DNA of 64,000 bases from Karalla daura (lineage: Eukaryota; Chordata; Actinopteri; Chaetodontiformes; Leiognathidae). The position numbers and the translations under genes are program-made. Location: assembly GCA_029224185.1 (NCBI GenBank), contig CM055211.1, forward strand, positions 3,097,525 to 3,161,524, written 5' to 3'. Below, piece after piece: positions 23,673-35,545 of the stretch. Each line of letters begins with the position of its first letter. Position 1 is the stretch's first letter. The notes beneath the pieces were generated by a model. The model was not told the DNA's origin. It saw nothing but the letters and a program-made list of their open reading frames with translations, and searched no databases.

Positions 23673-26600
23673 GGGGGGGGGATACATCACCTGAAAGTGC
23701 ACTTCCTCTCAGAGGCCGATCAGTCTTCATAAGCATGGCGTTTGGAAAGCATCGCTCATTCCAGAAGCCTCCAGAAGAGATTGCACTTACATATGCGCCC
23801 CCGCCACATGTTTTCCACCTGCTCTCCCAGGCTCACGGCGAACTGTCGCTTCACGTTAGCTGCGCGGACATGAGAGAGCCATTGATCCTCTCGACTGTCC
23901 GCCTCGTCCCCCCCCCCCCCTCCGTTTATCTCCAGGTCCAGCTGTGTGTCTGGCCGCCGTCTCCTCGCCTCGTGCTCGTTGCGTTCATTGTTTCCCTTTG
24001 ATCGGCCCTCCACCTCCACAGAGTAAAGCCACATTTCTTTTTGTAATTGTTGTTTTTTTTTCCCTCCCCAATCGCTCTGAGCCGGGGCTCGACCAAAGAA
24101 ACACCCCCTCGCATTCCTCCTCTCTCTTATTTGCGTGTTTTGCCGTTTCTCTGCGTCTGATCCGGACCCAGTTGAAGGCTGGTGTGGGCGTGACGGACCC
24201 GTCCGTCCGAGCGGAGATGTCTCGGCCGAACTCAGCCGGACCCCCTCCCTCCTCCTCCTCCTCCCTCGCAAAAGAACGAAAGAGAGAAAAAGCGCCTTTT
24301 AATAATGCGCGGTGGCGAGGCTCGCTCAGACTGCCGGCGCAGCATAAAAGGCATTCAGACGTCTTCTTTTCTTTTTTTCTCCTTCAGACAATTATGTTCC
24401 CCCTTTGTTCCCCGTGTATCGCTACAAGCCGGCGGCCCGCTCTCCTCCTGTCCACACGTCACATCAAAGCCGCACGTTTGTTTTCATGTGTCGCTTTGTT
24501 TTTTTCCAGACGTTGCGCTCCACACCGTCTTAATCTGTATCTAAATCCCGATCCGAAGAGATGCTATCGCAGGTGAGGCCTGATCTCAGGGAGGATCAAT
24601 TGTCCCCCCCCCCCCTACTCCGCCCCCACCCCTCCCTCCCCTGCCTGTGGATTGAATTTGCTAGGCTGGGTAGAAGTACGCGTAATGACTTCCCGCCGTG
24701 AATGATAATGGCAGGCCGGCGGTTTGAGGCAGGACGCGCTCTTCCGTCGCGAGGAAACAGTGAATGGGGATTAATGTGACAGCGAGACGCGGGATTGAGA
24801 GGATCAGCGTGCAAGGGGAGGGAGGAGAGGGGGGAGGGGGTCTTTAGTCGCTGCCGGTAACACGCAGGTATACAGGTTTATTAATGCCATTTGCTCCCTC
24901 CTCACCCTCTGTAGAAGATACATATTCATTCATGCAAATACGCGGCCCTGGACCGCCTGTGGAGGAATCCAACCCGAGACAGAGGGAGCGACGCCCTGAG
25001 AGCATCTCAGAGAAACGGCTACATGATGCTCCACACTGTCACATTGAAATAGACGGGTAGATGAGCAATGCAACAGGGAGCGAAGAGGTAGATCAGTGAG
25101 CCGTAGATCACAGCTTCGTAGCTTTGCCTTGGCTCTGATTCAGCTCCAGTAAATCATGTGCGTGACTTTGCGTGACGAGGAAGACACACTTTCTCCTTCG
25201 GTGGACGGACACCCAGAGTAAATATTGGCTTCCCTGTTTGCGATGTGGCTAATTTTGCTCCATCTGCTGGGAGGTGACAGAACGTCAGCGCGTTGGCAGG
25301 TGGCGGCACAAGATGCTCCCCGGTTTCCCCGCCACCCCCCCCCCGTCGCCTGCTGGCCGGGAGCGGCTCGTTAAAAAGCCGGCCCTCCGTCCCCCCTGAG
25401 ATGGAGAGCGCACGTTGAAACGCCTGTCGTCTGTTGTGTGTCCGTCCGCCCGTCCCGCAGGGATCTCCGTCAGCATCTCCACCTTCAGCCTGGTGGCCAT
25501 CGCCATCGAGAGGTACAGCGCCATCTGCAACCCGCTCAAGTCGCGCGCCTGGCAGACGCGCTCCCACGCCTACCGCGTCATCGCCGCCACCTGGGTGGTG
25601 TCGCTGCTCATCATGGTGCCCTACCCCGTCTTCAGCAGCCTCAAGGCCTTCCCCAAGGGCAACGGCACCGTGGGACACATGTGCCGCCTGGACTGGCCCA
25701 GCAAGCAGGCCGAGCAGACCTGGTGGGTAGCGAGCAGTCAGATGTTATTCATTCATTTGTTTTATGTTACTTTTTACGACTGTTATATTACAGCAATATT
25801 GCAGTATATTGCGTTCCGTTATGAATATGATGATCATTATTACTTACCATGCCTTACACCACTCGACACTGACACCTCCACTACTTGTTATTCGTACGTG
25901 AGTGTGATGTTCTCTTGTGTGACTTTGGCTGCCGGGCTGAGGAATTTCCCTTTAAGTTTTTATCTTATCTGATCGTAAAAAAGTTCTGTAAGTTGAGACA
26001 GACCTCCGCAATTCTAAAGAAGGAAAAAAAAAGGCATTATCCGACATTATTAGAGGATGAAGAGTGGAGCTAATGATGGAAGATGGGGCTGTGTGGTCTT
26101 GTCTTCTTGAGCTAGCGCTGCTGGGCTGAGGTGGTTCCAGAGAAGGTGTCTGAAAAATGAATGAAATCATTAAAAGCGGAGTCTGGGAGAAGAGGGAAGG
26201 TGACCGGGCTGCTCCATCGAGGCTCAATTAGAGGCGGCATCACCAGCTCTGTGGCGTAGCGGGAGGTGGTGGGTGGGTGGGGGGAGTGGGGGGGATCACG
26301 CTCTGCGTCTTCGGACAGAGACAAAGCTGGAGATAATGCGTCTGCTGCTCCTGGCATCCATGCTGCGGGGGTTTTGTTTTTCTGTCATTTTCGATTTCTG
26401 TGAAATCGTCTCATGCCGAACGTCAGGGGAGAGGATAGTCCGTCCGTCTCCGCGTCCCCTGGAGGACCAATAAGAACCGCTTTGTTGTTGGAAATGCTCC
26501 CGAGTAGATGGACACACTGGACGTGTGCAGATGGAGCGCTCGGGGATCTCACTCCTCCCTCAGATCCCAACGTAAACAACTTTGTCCGCGCACAATTAAA

Positions 26601-29600
26601 AAGAGAGAAGGAGCCCAACGAGGCCGAGCCTCAGCAGCCTTTTGTGGGCAGAGTTCGTCTTCTTCACCCCGTCACTCTTGTCAAGCTTCCCAGAGGCGGC
26701 GGGAGACCGGTTAATTAGTCCACCCTACGAAGGAGGAGGAGGAGGAGGACTGTGGCCTCGGCTCACATGTCAGAAGTCCAGATGTGTCGGAGAGTACGAG
26801 GCTCTTTTCAGGTTGTAATTCGCAGATCCGTCTCGGGGTTAAGTCCGGGGCCGAGAGGCCGCGCCACCCTCCTCCCGTACGCCTCATGATGTGAGAGCGG
26901 CCGCCTCTTACGCGCCTAACGAAGCGTGGCCCCGAGTCGCCGAGGCACGGGAAGCGCGGGCCCAGATGACGATGAGTCAGGACAGTCAGACAGGGAAGAG
27001 CCTCCGAGCGCTTATTAACGGACCAATTTTGCCGGGTAAAAAGCCAAACGTGACGACATCCAGCTCTAAGTATTATTCACAGGCGGAGGAACGCCCTTTA
27101 AAGCGAAGGGGATCGTATGACGGACATCTTAATATCTCTGCCTTCAATATTTAATCCTAACTGTGCAGGAGAACTTAAGGTGCTGCGGAGATGTATTAAA
27201 CTTCTGGATCCTTTTGCGTTCTCAACTACTGTTTTATGATATTACGGTTTGATTGCCTGCAGTCATCCTGATTTAGCCACGCTTGTATAGTGCAGGAATG
27301 TGTGACAGGTGGGAGTAACAGGGAAAGCGAACATCTTTCCATCAATCTGGGCTTTCCCTCTCTTTTTTTATGGCGAAACAAGCTGACAGGCTTCCCGTAT
27401 CAAACAGCTGGAGGGGGGGCTCTCCCCAGCTTCCAGCGGAGCCTCCTTTCTTCTCAATGAGAGGCGAGGGCGAGGGGCCGCATCCGGTTCATTAGAGAGC
27501 AGAGAGCCTCTTCCTGTGGCTTTCATGTGATCGTCTGATGACGGCGAATCAGAGGGTGGGACACCTGCGCGCCTCCTTCATCTCATTCATTCATTCAGGA
27601 TTTACTCTTTCTAGTCTTCGCAGGAATTGTGTTTTCCCTCCCCGTCTCCCCTCGTTCTCCCCGCAGCTCAGTCCGTCCCCGAGACGGGAGGGGGGGGGGG
27701 GGTTTATTCACTCGATTCCCCGATAGTCTCTTTTCGCTTTTATTTTCTCATGCTGCTTCTTATGCAAATCAGCCGTTGTGCTTTATTACCCAGTGAAGCA
27801 AAGCTACCGAGGTCTTTGTGAGGAACAGACGCACAGTCTGACACACATTGGAGAGAGAGAGACAGACAGAGAGACAAAAAAGCTCCGAGCCCTCTCTGAA
27901 CCCTGCTAAAACCCTCTTCCCCCGTCGACGTTTTTGTCCGCCGTCCCTCGGCCTTTCCCTCAGCTCGCCGCCTCTCTCCCTCTTTGATGTGTCATCAATC
28001 CAGCCGCTGGAGAGTCCAGATCGTTATTCTCTTCTCTTCGGGGGGGACGTCGGCTGCGTGCTCGGTGCCCTTTTCCCTCCGCGAGGAAATGCCGTTTGGA
28101 GACGTGCGTGCGTGGGGAGCAGCCTGACGTGACATCAAATGTAAACGCGGCGGCGGCTGGTGTTGAAAAGCCACCCGGGGCTGAACAGGATGACCTTTTT
28201 CAAGCGTCTTCTCGTGTCAGACCCGCCCGGCCCGTCCGACTGGTCCGACCGGCGCCGTCCCCCTCCGGCTGTCTGCAAACTATGCGCGGCTATTAACCTA
28301 GTGCTTTAGCGTCCCCCCCCCCCCCACGTCTCCGGGCTGTTGTTTCTGTTCTGTATCGACACCCGTGCGCGCCCTGGGGGAAGCTGAGCCTGGGATGGGG
28401 AAACCATCTGCAGGGCCTCCAGCCTCCCTCCGACCCCACACTACTCAGCATCACACGTTCTGCAGAATCCGATTCAACTCAGGATCGTTTTTTTTGCTGC
28501 ATCCCGTTTTCACGCTTCTCCCCCTCTCTCTCTCTCTCTCTCACTCTCTCTCTCTGTTTCTCTCCTTTCGCCCCGGCTGTTTTTCAGGTACGTGCTGCTG
28601 CTGTTCATCCTGTTCTTCGTCCCGGGAGTGGTGATGATGGTAGCCTACGGCCTGATCTCCAGAGAGCTCTTCCGCGGCATGCAGTTTGAGCTGAGCCAGA
28701 GCAAAGAGACCGCCGGTGAGCGCCGCCCATAAACCCAATCCAAACCGCGCCGGGATCTCTCTCTGTTTGCGTTGACTTAACTCGGATGGAAACGTCTCTA
28801 TTCCACCTCCGACGGGGCTGCGCACGAACTGCCAGAAAGCCAGGGTGGCGCGACCCCTAATCATGGCACGGTTGAAATCCAATTAAGTCCCCGTGTGTGC
28901 GTTTTTTTTCTCCCGTTCTTGTTAATATTCAGCAGCCAGACCTTCTCTCGGGCAACACAGGCGAACAAATAACAACCAAGGCGACAAACCTGCGGAGGGA
29001 GATTGTGTTTGTCTCGCCTGGAGCAGAGAGCGACATATTTCGCTGCTACCTACAGGTTCTGCACCTGTCACGTCCAAAAATAAGCTTTTCCTCGGCGCCG
29101 TCCCCTTGTTTTGATGGCCGGCCGGAGCTGCACCTGACGCCTGGTGTTTCCCTGGGAAAGCGACGGGACTCTGACAGCGCGCAGCAAAGAGAGGCAGCAA
29201 CAGGCAGGAAAGCGCGAGAGAGGCTTTTCTTAATGGGAAAAAACACGCACACGCGCGCGCGGGAGAGATGTGTCAGCCGTCGGTAGGTGGAAACGTGCCC
29301 CTCGCAGCCCAGCTATAACCGGCAGCGGCAGTTTCCATGGAGTCCGCTGACTCCGACGGCTGCGTGATTCATCGAGGTTGAAGTCGATCTGGAGCGCGCC
29401 TTCGTCTACAGTACGCGCCTGCACGGCGCGAGACGTGAGCGCATTGTTGTAGCCAAGCCAGAATCACCGGTGATTTTTGGAGTTCCCGAGGGATGGTATA
29501 GTTGTGGAAACCGGGGAAAACGGATGATTGTGCGCGGAATCGAGTCCGGGTGGACCTCGCGGGTCCGTATGAGCTGATAGGTGTTCCCATGGCTCCCTGT

Positions 29601-30884
29601 GCCCGGGCATCAGCTCCCCAGCGTCCTCCCGCAGGCTCAGAGGAGGGTTAAGGAGTTTGCTCATCACTCCCCGACATCCTCTGAAGTCTCATCTGCACGG
29701 AGCGATGAGGCGAAGCTCTTAACTCTGCACTCTAAACGTTCCCACACGTCCCAGAAATCCAGGGGAAAAAAATTGTGACCAAAAACGAGTTGGAAATCCA
29801 TCTCGGCTTCCCTGTGAGTAAACATTCCAGAAGGTTCGCACCCGCATAGTCCAAGTAGGACTCTGAGAATTTCTGAGCATGTGAGAGATTATTTTGTAGA
29901 TCGGTTACAGCCACAGACATGTTTGAAATCAGACCTCAGCGGGCGCGTTTCCATCATCCAAAACTTAAACATAGCGATAAAACCTGGTGATGGAGACGCC
30001 TACATTAAGGAAAAAATGGTTGCTGCACATTGTGCAGCACATGACAAAACCAGATGAGTGTGTGGTGTCATATGGAGCGAAACCGGACTTCTCTCTTTGT
30101 TTACAATTCTAATAAAACGATTTTCCGACGTCCATCTCGCTCAAACCGGAGAGAGTCTGGAGGGAGGATGACACACTTTAGTGAAGAACCTGTTGGAAAG
30201 CTTTTGCGTTTTGTGCAAAAACACATGGACGCGTGGTTGTAGGCGCGCCGCCGCCATGTTGGTTTGAGAGGCGTGACCCCCCTGCTTGTTTGTGCCCCGG
30301 CAGGCCAGAAGAACGGCGCCGCCCGGCCCCTCCCCGCCTCGGCCGACGACGACGACGGCTGCTACATCCAGGTCTCCAAGAAGCCGTCGGCGTCCGTGGA
30401 GCTGCCCACCCTGTCGGCCGCCGCCGCCGCCGCCTCCGGCGCCGCCCAGGCCAAGACGGAGCGCGCCCGCAGCAACACGTCGGAGGCCAAGCTGCAGGCC
30501 AAGCGCCGCGTCATCCGCATGCTGATGGTCATCGTGGCGCTGTTCTTCGTGTGCTGGATGCCGCTGTACTCGGCCAACACCTGGCGCGCCTTCGACCTGC
30601 GCTCGGCCTCCCGGGCGCTCACCGGCGCGCCCATCTCCTTCATCCACCTGCTGTCCTACACCTCGGCCTGCGTCAACCCCATCATCTACTGCTTCATGAA
30701 CACGCGCTTCCGCAAGGCGCTGCTGGCCACCTTCGCCTGCTGCCGCCGCTGCCGGCCGTGCCGCCCCCGCCGCCGCCACGAGCCGGCCGAGGACGGCGCC
30801 GCCGCCACCTCCATGGCGGCGTCCATGGCCACGTCCGTGTCCAAGTTCAGCTACACCACCGTCAGCACCACCGGGCCCTGCTGA
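13447..30884 (+). CDS. cckbr: Cholecystokinin/gastrin receptor (CCK2R/CCKBR-like class A GPCR), complete, five exons
   Basis: Seven-helix receptor for CCK and gastrin peptides, coupling mainly to Gq in known members; plasma membrane. Exons are 13447-13573, 20830-21078, 25461-25722, 28588-28715 and 30304-30884 (1347 nt, 448 aa). All introns are GT-AG and the five-exon layout matches vertebrate CCK receptors. The N-terminus carries four N-glycosylation sequons (N3, N15, N24, N29). N63 is N1.50, D91 is D2.50, ERY is 142-144, CWMP is 339-342 in helix 6 and NPIIY is 380-384 in helix 7. ECL2 has another sequon at N193. A loop-3 motif DDDDGCYIQ (270-278) is shared with CCK receptors, and Cys-Cys near 403 is a likely palmitoylation site. 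ERYSAICNPL, YSANTWRAFD and SFIHLLSY favour type B, but ECL2 has the type A-like Met-Cys-Arg (199-201). Whether it is teleost paralog a or b cannot be settled here. Exon 5 is extremely GC-rich, with an alanine run (294-299). Confidence 0.92.
14618..14755 (-). repeat. Fish interspersed repeat, copy 2 (reverse orientation)
   Basis: The reverse complement has the order CATGCA element, AAATTGCCCCT, (TG)n, a TGGACAGGAGACCTGTC block and GGGTGTTTTTCCCTG, matching copies 4 and 6. The internal CA microsatellite lies where fish copies usually carry TGTGTGAG-type sequence. Outer limits are approximate. Confidence 0.75.
17850..18370. other. Conserved-element-like AT-rich island in cckbr intron 1
   Basis: Within GC-rich intron sequence this stretch carries many homeodomain/POU-like words (GCTAATAAACG, GTTTATTCACAG, GCATTATGCATCATTATCG) with no repeats and no long open frame. 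That composition is typical of vertebrate non-coding enhancers. Conservation cannot be judged without another genome, so this is a candidate only. Confidence 0.25.
21079..25460 (+). other. cckbr intron 2 (4.4 kb)
   Basis: Clear GTGAGT donor and CCCGCAG acceptor. Contents are a C13 run at 21856-21868, a (GGA)n near 22038-22059, a (GA)n tract followed by G11 at about 23636-23682, and an AT-rich enhancer-like segment at about 24870-24950 (TATTCATTCATGCAAATA with TTTATTAATG). No coding sequence was recognised. Confidence 0.7.
25723..28587 (+). other. cckbr intron 3 (2.9 kb)
   Basis: The donor is GTGGGT directly after the split Trp213 codon; the acceptor TTTTTCAG follows a long CT-rich tract at 28518-28560. 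The first 300 bp are unusually AT-rich for this locus. G/C homopolymers occur at about 27690-27701 and 28312-28325. No nested gene was seen. Confidence 0.7.
28716..30303 (+). other. cckbr intron 4 (1.6 kb)
   Basis: GTGAGC donor and CCCCGGCAG acceptor. The interior is unique sequence without notable repeats apart from short CACGCG runs near 29245-29262. Exon 5 starts by completing Gly256. Confidence 0.7.
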
Positions 30885-31189
30885 GGGGGCCGCGCGGCGG
30901 GGTTGTGTTCGGGGTTTTGTTTGGGTCTCGTCGTCGTGATCTGCTGTGAGGGGCTGGATTCCGCCCGCATGGTCCCCCCCCCCCCCCCCCCGGAGCATCA
31001 AGTGCCTGCGCTTCTTCTCTGTGGCTTTCTCTCTGTGTCGTGGCGGCCCCGTGTCTTTGTTCCATCCGAAGCGTGGTTTCCGCAGGAGGACTTGACTGTA
31101 CCAAAGGCTCCTCTCTGACACCGTCGAACAATAACCGGAGGACTGATGAATGACTGACTGAAGGACTCCGTCTGGACGTCACATCCTCC

Positions 31190-31230
<41 letters not shown>

Positions 31231-33231
31231 CTCATCCCTGTCAGTTATCAGAATTCATTCCTCTGAATAATGGAAAATTCCTGAATGTGTCTGAACGCGG
31301 AGAAATAATCCGCCGCTCTTATTTCCTCTCTGGGCGCGCGGAGGCGATTTTCTGCAAACAGAAAACATTTGACGTGTTTGACCCGCAGTTTGTGATCCGG
31401 GCAGATAGAAAAAGAAGGTGCATGTTCGCGTAAATGTAGTCGAGGCTGCCGTGTTGCCTCACGTCTTGCATGGTGGATTTCTCCCCCCCCCCCCCCCCCC
31501 CCCCCCGCCTCCTCGTCATTCCCCCTCCGCCCCTTCCAACTTAACAAAACAGGGACATTTGAGCCGTGTGCAGCTCTCTGGCTGCACACACACACACACA
31601 CACACACTGAATACTGATGCGGACATCCACATCGGGGTGGAAAATGAAGCGACGTGTTCTCGAAAAAGAAACAAAGAAAAGTCGTCCCTAAGTCGCCCGC
31701 GCCTCCTCTGCTCAATTATCCCCCCGTGTCTTTGATGCACCGCCTCTGCCTCCGCCGCCGCCACCACTCGCTCTGAGCCTCGCCTTCCGACAAGAGAGCC
31801 CGTTTCCCGGGCTCAGACTAACGAGGTGTTTCCTGCACACCTGCCGGCTCCACCTCCGGGTCCCTGTGATCCCGGTGATGCCGCTGGATCGCACATTGTC
31901 AAAGGCGGCGCGCTCAGGCGTAATTCAGCCGACGATAGAAGTAACGTTATTATTAATGGCTGGGCCGCGAGGTGCGGGAATACATGAATGGCAACGGCTT
32001 GGGGAGTGGTTTTGAGCCCGCGTGAACAGAGCGGGGCCCATATCGTAGCTCTCTTCATTCAGTGCGGTCTGTGTCCTCCGGCCCGGAGATGGACACCTCT
32101 GCCCATGCAGATTGGTCGGTCCCCCGACCTCGCCGGCTAAAAGCTGCGGCTGAAGCCTCCCGGAGAGACCCGGATTTTTGCTCCCGAAATTCGTTGAATT
32201 TCGGATTTGCTTTCGCCATTGCGGCCGGCAGGCTTCAGACATGAATTATTGAAAGCAGCAAAGCGCCCGGCCTCAGAGCCGCCGTCTTCATTTCCACACT
32301 CAGAGCTCAGAGTTGGACGGGGCGGCTGTGTTCCAGGGCTGCACTAGGAGGCTGTCCACGGGAGCTGTCCTGATCCGCACGAGTCTGCAGAGGTTGGCCC
32401 AGGAACATGCACCCAGACGAGCTCAGCCGTCGTTAAAGGAAGTTAAACTTCCAGGAAAATTGGGTTGGCGTTTGATGGTTAAAGCTGTCAGAACCGGGTC
32501 CCGCTCCCTTAATGATCCACCGCTTCAAGCCTTCGTATATTTAAACGGTTGAAATGTTAATTCTGCTCAGCCAGCGCGGTCGTTAGCCGCCAGGGCCGCA
32601 AATTGCTCCCGCGCCAGGTTGCTACACGTGTTTATCTGTCGTCTGGAATGAGTTGTTTCGTAGCCGCGGGGCTACTCTCAGCCTCCGCCCAAGTTTACCC
32701 CCCCCCCCCCCCCCCCCAAAAACAAACAAACCGGGTGGAAACGCACCTCGGAGGGACGGGAAATCTAATATCCCAGACGAACGTCCCAGGCAAATTGAAA
32801 GCGGATACGGAGACGGAGGCACGGGGCCACGTCTCTACGTCTTACCTCTGTCAATGAGGAGATCCAGGGGGTGCGAGAAGGGGGGGGGGGGCACGAAACC
32901 CTTATTTGTCGCAATGCCTCTTTTGCGAGGCCCGTGCACCTCTCCGGCTGGTCGACGTGCCCCGTCAGGCGCCGCGCTCTCACTTAACCTCCAATTAGTC
33001 GGACTCCGCCTGTTCTCGCTTTGACTGGAGGATTACGCGCCCCGCGGGGGCTCCGCTCGCCCTGAGCAGATCCCTTTATTGGTAAAAACAAAAACAAAAA
33101 CGGGGGAAAAAAAACAGAAAAATGCCGAGGTGAAAGGCCGAGATGGCGTAGCTGCCATGAGCATCAGGGGCGGGCTGTGGCTGCCGAGGCTGCCCGTGCT
33201 GTGCCGCAGTCAGACTGCTCGTCCGTGTGTT

Positions 33232-33317
33232 GGGGGCCCCGGGGGGCGGGGCGGGGGGGGCCCCGGGGGGCGGGGCGGGGGGGGGCCCCGGGGGGCGGGG
33301 CGGGGGGGGCCCCGGGG
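33232..33317 (+). repeat. G-rich tandem repeat, three to four ~24-bp units
   Basis: Each unit consists of CCCC followed by G6, C, G4, C and G8-9, repeated three full times with partial units at the edges. The plus strand has many G4 runs compatible with G-quadruplexes, and the GGGGCCCC junctions are self-complementary. It probably lies in the cckbr 3' UTR, about 180 bp before the candidate poly(A) signal. Confidence 0.9.
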
Positions 33318-33498
33318 TGTGTCCGCTGCTTCTCGACGTCTGTGATGTGCTGCTTCTCTTGTCCCGCTGTACCTCCGGTGTGATGTAACTGCTAACGGCG
33401 CGGCCTCCTCTCTCTCTCTCGTGGTGTCCTGGTTGCTGGTCGCAGTGTCTCTTTTTCATGCCAAGTGTCCGTTTATTTAAGGGGGAAATGAATGAATG

Positions 33499-33504
33499 AA
33501 TAAA
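33499..33504 (+). terminator. Candidate cckbr poly(A) signal
   Basis: AATAAA inside a short (GAAT)n run, followed by an A-rich stretch and then a T/GT-rich stretch at about 33540-33565, the usual downstream element. It is the first canonical signal after the cckbr stop codon. Confidence 0.5.
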
Positions 33505-34179
33505 TATTGGGGGGAAAATGGAAAAAAAAAAGGAGCAAGTCTGTTGTTTTCTTTGTTGCTCGTACGGTCCGCAGCCGCACTGTCTGTACTGTAGCGCTCC
33601 GAGGAGGAGTCAAAAGAGGGAAGGATGAATACTAAAGTGGCAGCAAACGGCAGCGAGTCCACGTCGATGTGAGTCAAAGTCCTCGCGGGTGTGTGTGTGT
33701 GTGTGTGGGGTGGAGGCGGGGGGGGGGGGTGATGGAGGGGAGTGGGTGAGCGAGGAGCCCTCGGGAAGTTTGAATTCACATTCCGCGGACCGGGATGAGG
33801 GGGAGACGGATGCGGCGGATGTCGTCGCCATGGCAACGCGGCCGGCCGCGTCTTTGAATGTGTCGTCCTGGGCCGGGGAGCCGAGGAAAACACGCTTTAG
33901 CCTCCGAGCTCCTCCTTCTGCACACATCGATCTTCGGGAGAAAAGCAAAAAGCAAAAAAGACAAGCATTTGTTTTTCGGTCCTGGAGGGGTTATTAAATA
34001 TTTTACACAGTGTGCACAGTGTCGTATCGGTATTGATGGCAGCCGTGCTGCTTTCTGTTCCCACGGATATCGGATTAAGAGTTTCTTTATGACGGATCGC
34101 AAAGCCTGGCATCGGATTTTACATATTTATACCCTTTTGTAATCGAAATGAGCTTCTCTTACAGAGTTCCATCACAGGT

Positions 34180-34320
34180 GGAATCATAAGAAAGCTGAGA
34201 TCCTGCATAATAAAGGTCACGCCGAGTGAATTTAATGGGACACAGCAGCTTATTAATAAGAGGGATTCCTGCCGATCGCCCTGTTGCATGTATTAGACTC
34301 TCTGTGAAACAGTTCACCTC
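34180..34320. other. Candidate conserved non-coding element downstream of cckbr
   Basis: Unique, balanced sequence with several homeodomain-type words (TTTAATGGG, CTTATTAATAAG, TGCATGTATTAG) in a GC-rich setting. CTTATTAATAAG is a perfect 12-bp palindrome. There is no open frame of note. The enhancer reading rests on composition only. Confidence 0.25.
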
Positions 34321-35454
34321 AGTGGAGACCCGGCCTCATCAAACGAGCCGAAACGTTTACGTTTCCCCCTCTCTGATCCAAACGTGAAGCTGCACTCAAC
34401 ATTTGTGTGCAAAGTTCTGCATGCAAATCGCTGCGGGTGGAGTGGCTCCACACCTTCGTCCCCTTTAGCTTGGCTGGAATCGAACTGGAATCGCGTCCGT
34501 AGAGAGAGAAGGGGGGGGTGGATGGGGCCTCTCCCGGGCCGCGACGCGTCCCGATGTGTCTCAGAATCGATGTTGCTCAGCCATTCAGCGCCTGTAACGC
34601 GCTCTCACGTCCTTGCCGCTTGCCTCGCCCGGGCCCCCGCGTGCCGCAGGTGCTCACGCACACCACGGGGTGTCATCCATCACGGCCGCCCTCGCCCTCC
34701 GGGGCCAGTAATGGGAGTCAACAGCGAGGAGTCGAGTAAATGGATCCGACGTCCACCCCTGGCAGAGCGACCGCATCCGCTCGTTCATCTTCCCTCCCTC
34801 TGCCAGGTAATCCTAATGACCTGTCCTCACCTCCGGCGCGCTCCTCCTCATCCTCCAGCTCTTCCTCCTCCATCTCCCCCCGTCCAAGCACTCACCCCCC
34901 CCCCCCCCCCTCATGTCCGTCGGGGTTCACCCACGACACAGCTTATTGGCTTTATCTGCGTGGGCAGGGCTTCATTAGTCGGTCGAAATGAAATCCAGCA
35001 TCCAAACAGCCCGGAGGAATAGCGGGAAACTTTCCAGATGGATGTGTGTCTGATTTACACCTCAACTCATGTCCACATGAGGCGCAGGTATAAGCAGCCC
35101 TCTCATAAAAGATTGCCGTGTGAGCTATGGGGACCTTAAAGCCATGAATTATATCCATTCTCTCCGGGCTATTCGTGCGCCTTCCTTCAAAGAGCAAAAA
35201 CACCGCGCGATGATGAAAGGTGCCTCTGGACGGGTGGATTGCGGGGAGGCTAATTCAGATGCAACAGGAGCTCTGCCGCTCACCTTTAGAGCGACGCAGA
35301 TCCCCAGAGTGGCTGCGCCGCGTTCGGGAAAAGGTCGCCGTTTGATTCCAACGCGTCGACGCCTGGACGCCGCTCGAAGCTTTTTGTGCTCTGATTTGAT
35401 GATTAGGTCCCTGATTGGAATCCTGGCCCGAACAAAGACTTCAACTAGTGAAAT

Positions 35455-35545
35455 TTGCATGTTCATGTCGATTGCAGACTCTAAATTGTCCCCAGTTGTG
35501 AGTGTGAGTGTGCGTGGTGTCCAGGGTGTATTACCTGCCTTCAGG
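35455..35545 (+). repeat. Fish interspersed repeat, copy 3
   Basis: Contains GACTCTAAATTGTCCCCAG, GTGAGTGTGAGTGTG and GTGTCCAGGGTGTATTACC in the family order. The 5' part is missing or too degraded to see. Confidence 0.7.

Larger units (their letters stand above)
30885..33525 (+). other. Probable cckbr 3' UTR
   Basis: No other gene begins here on the plus strand. The first good poly(A) signal after the stop codon is AATAAA at 33499-33504, followed within about 60 bp by a GT/T-rich stretch as expected downstream of a cleavage site. The region holds a C18 run (30974-30991), (TC)n at about 31193-31227, C24 (31483-31506), (CA)n near 31586-31608, C20 (32698-32717) and a G-rich tandem repeat at 33232-33317. 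A second AATAAA is at 34209-34214. Transcript extent is inferred, not shown. Confidence 0.45.

Noticed and set aside
30141..31121. 326-codon minus-strand open frame antisense to cckbr exon 5
   Set aside because: A shadow of the GC-rich exon 5, which is firmly coding on the plus strand; it contains low-complexity Gly/Ala/Arg and no domain.
34441..34500. B-box-like GTTCGATTCC on the minus strand, possible tRNA
   Set aside because: No A-box at the right distance and no cloverleaf can be drawn.
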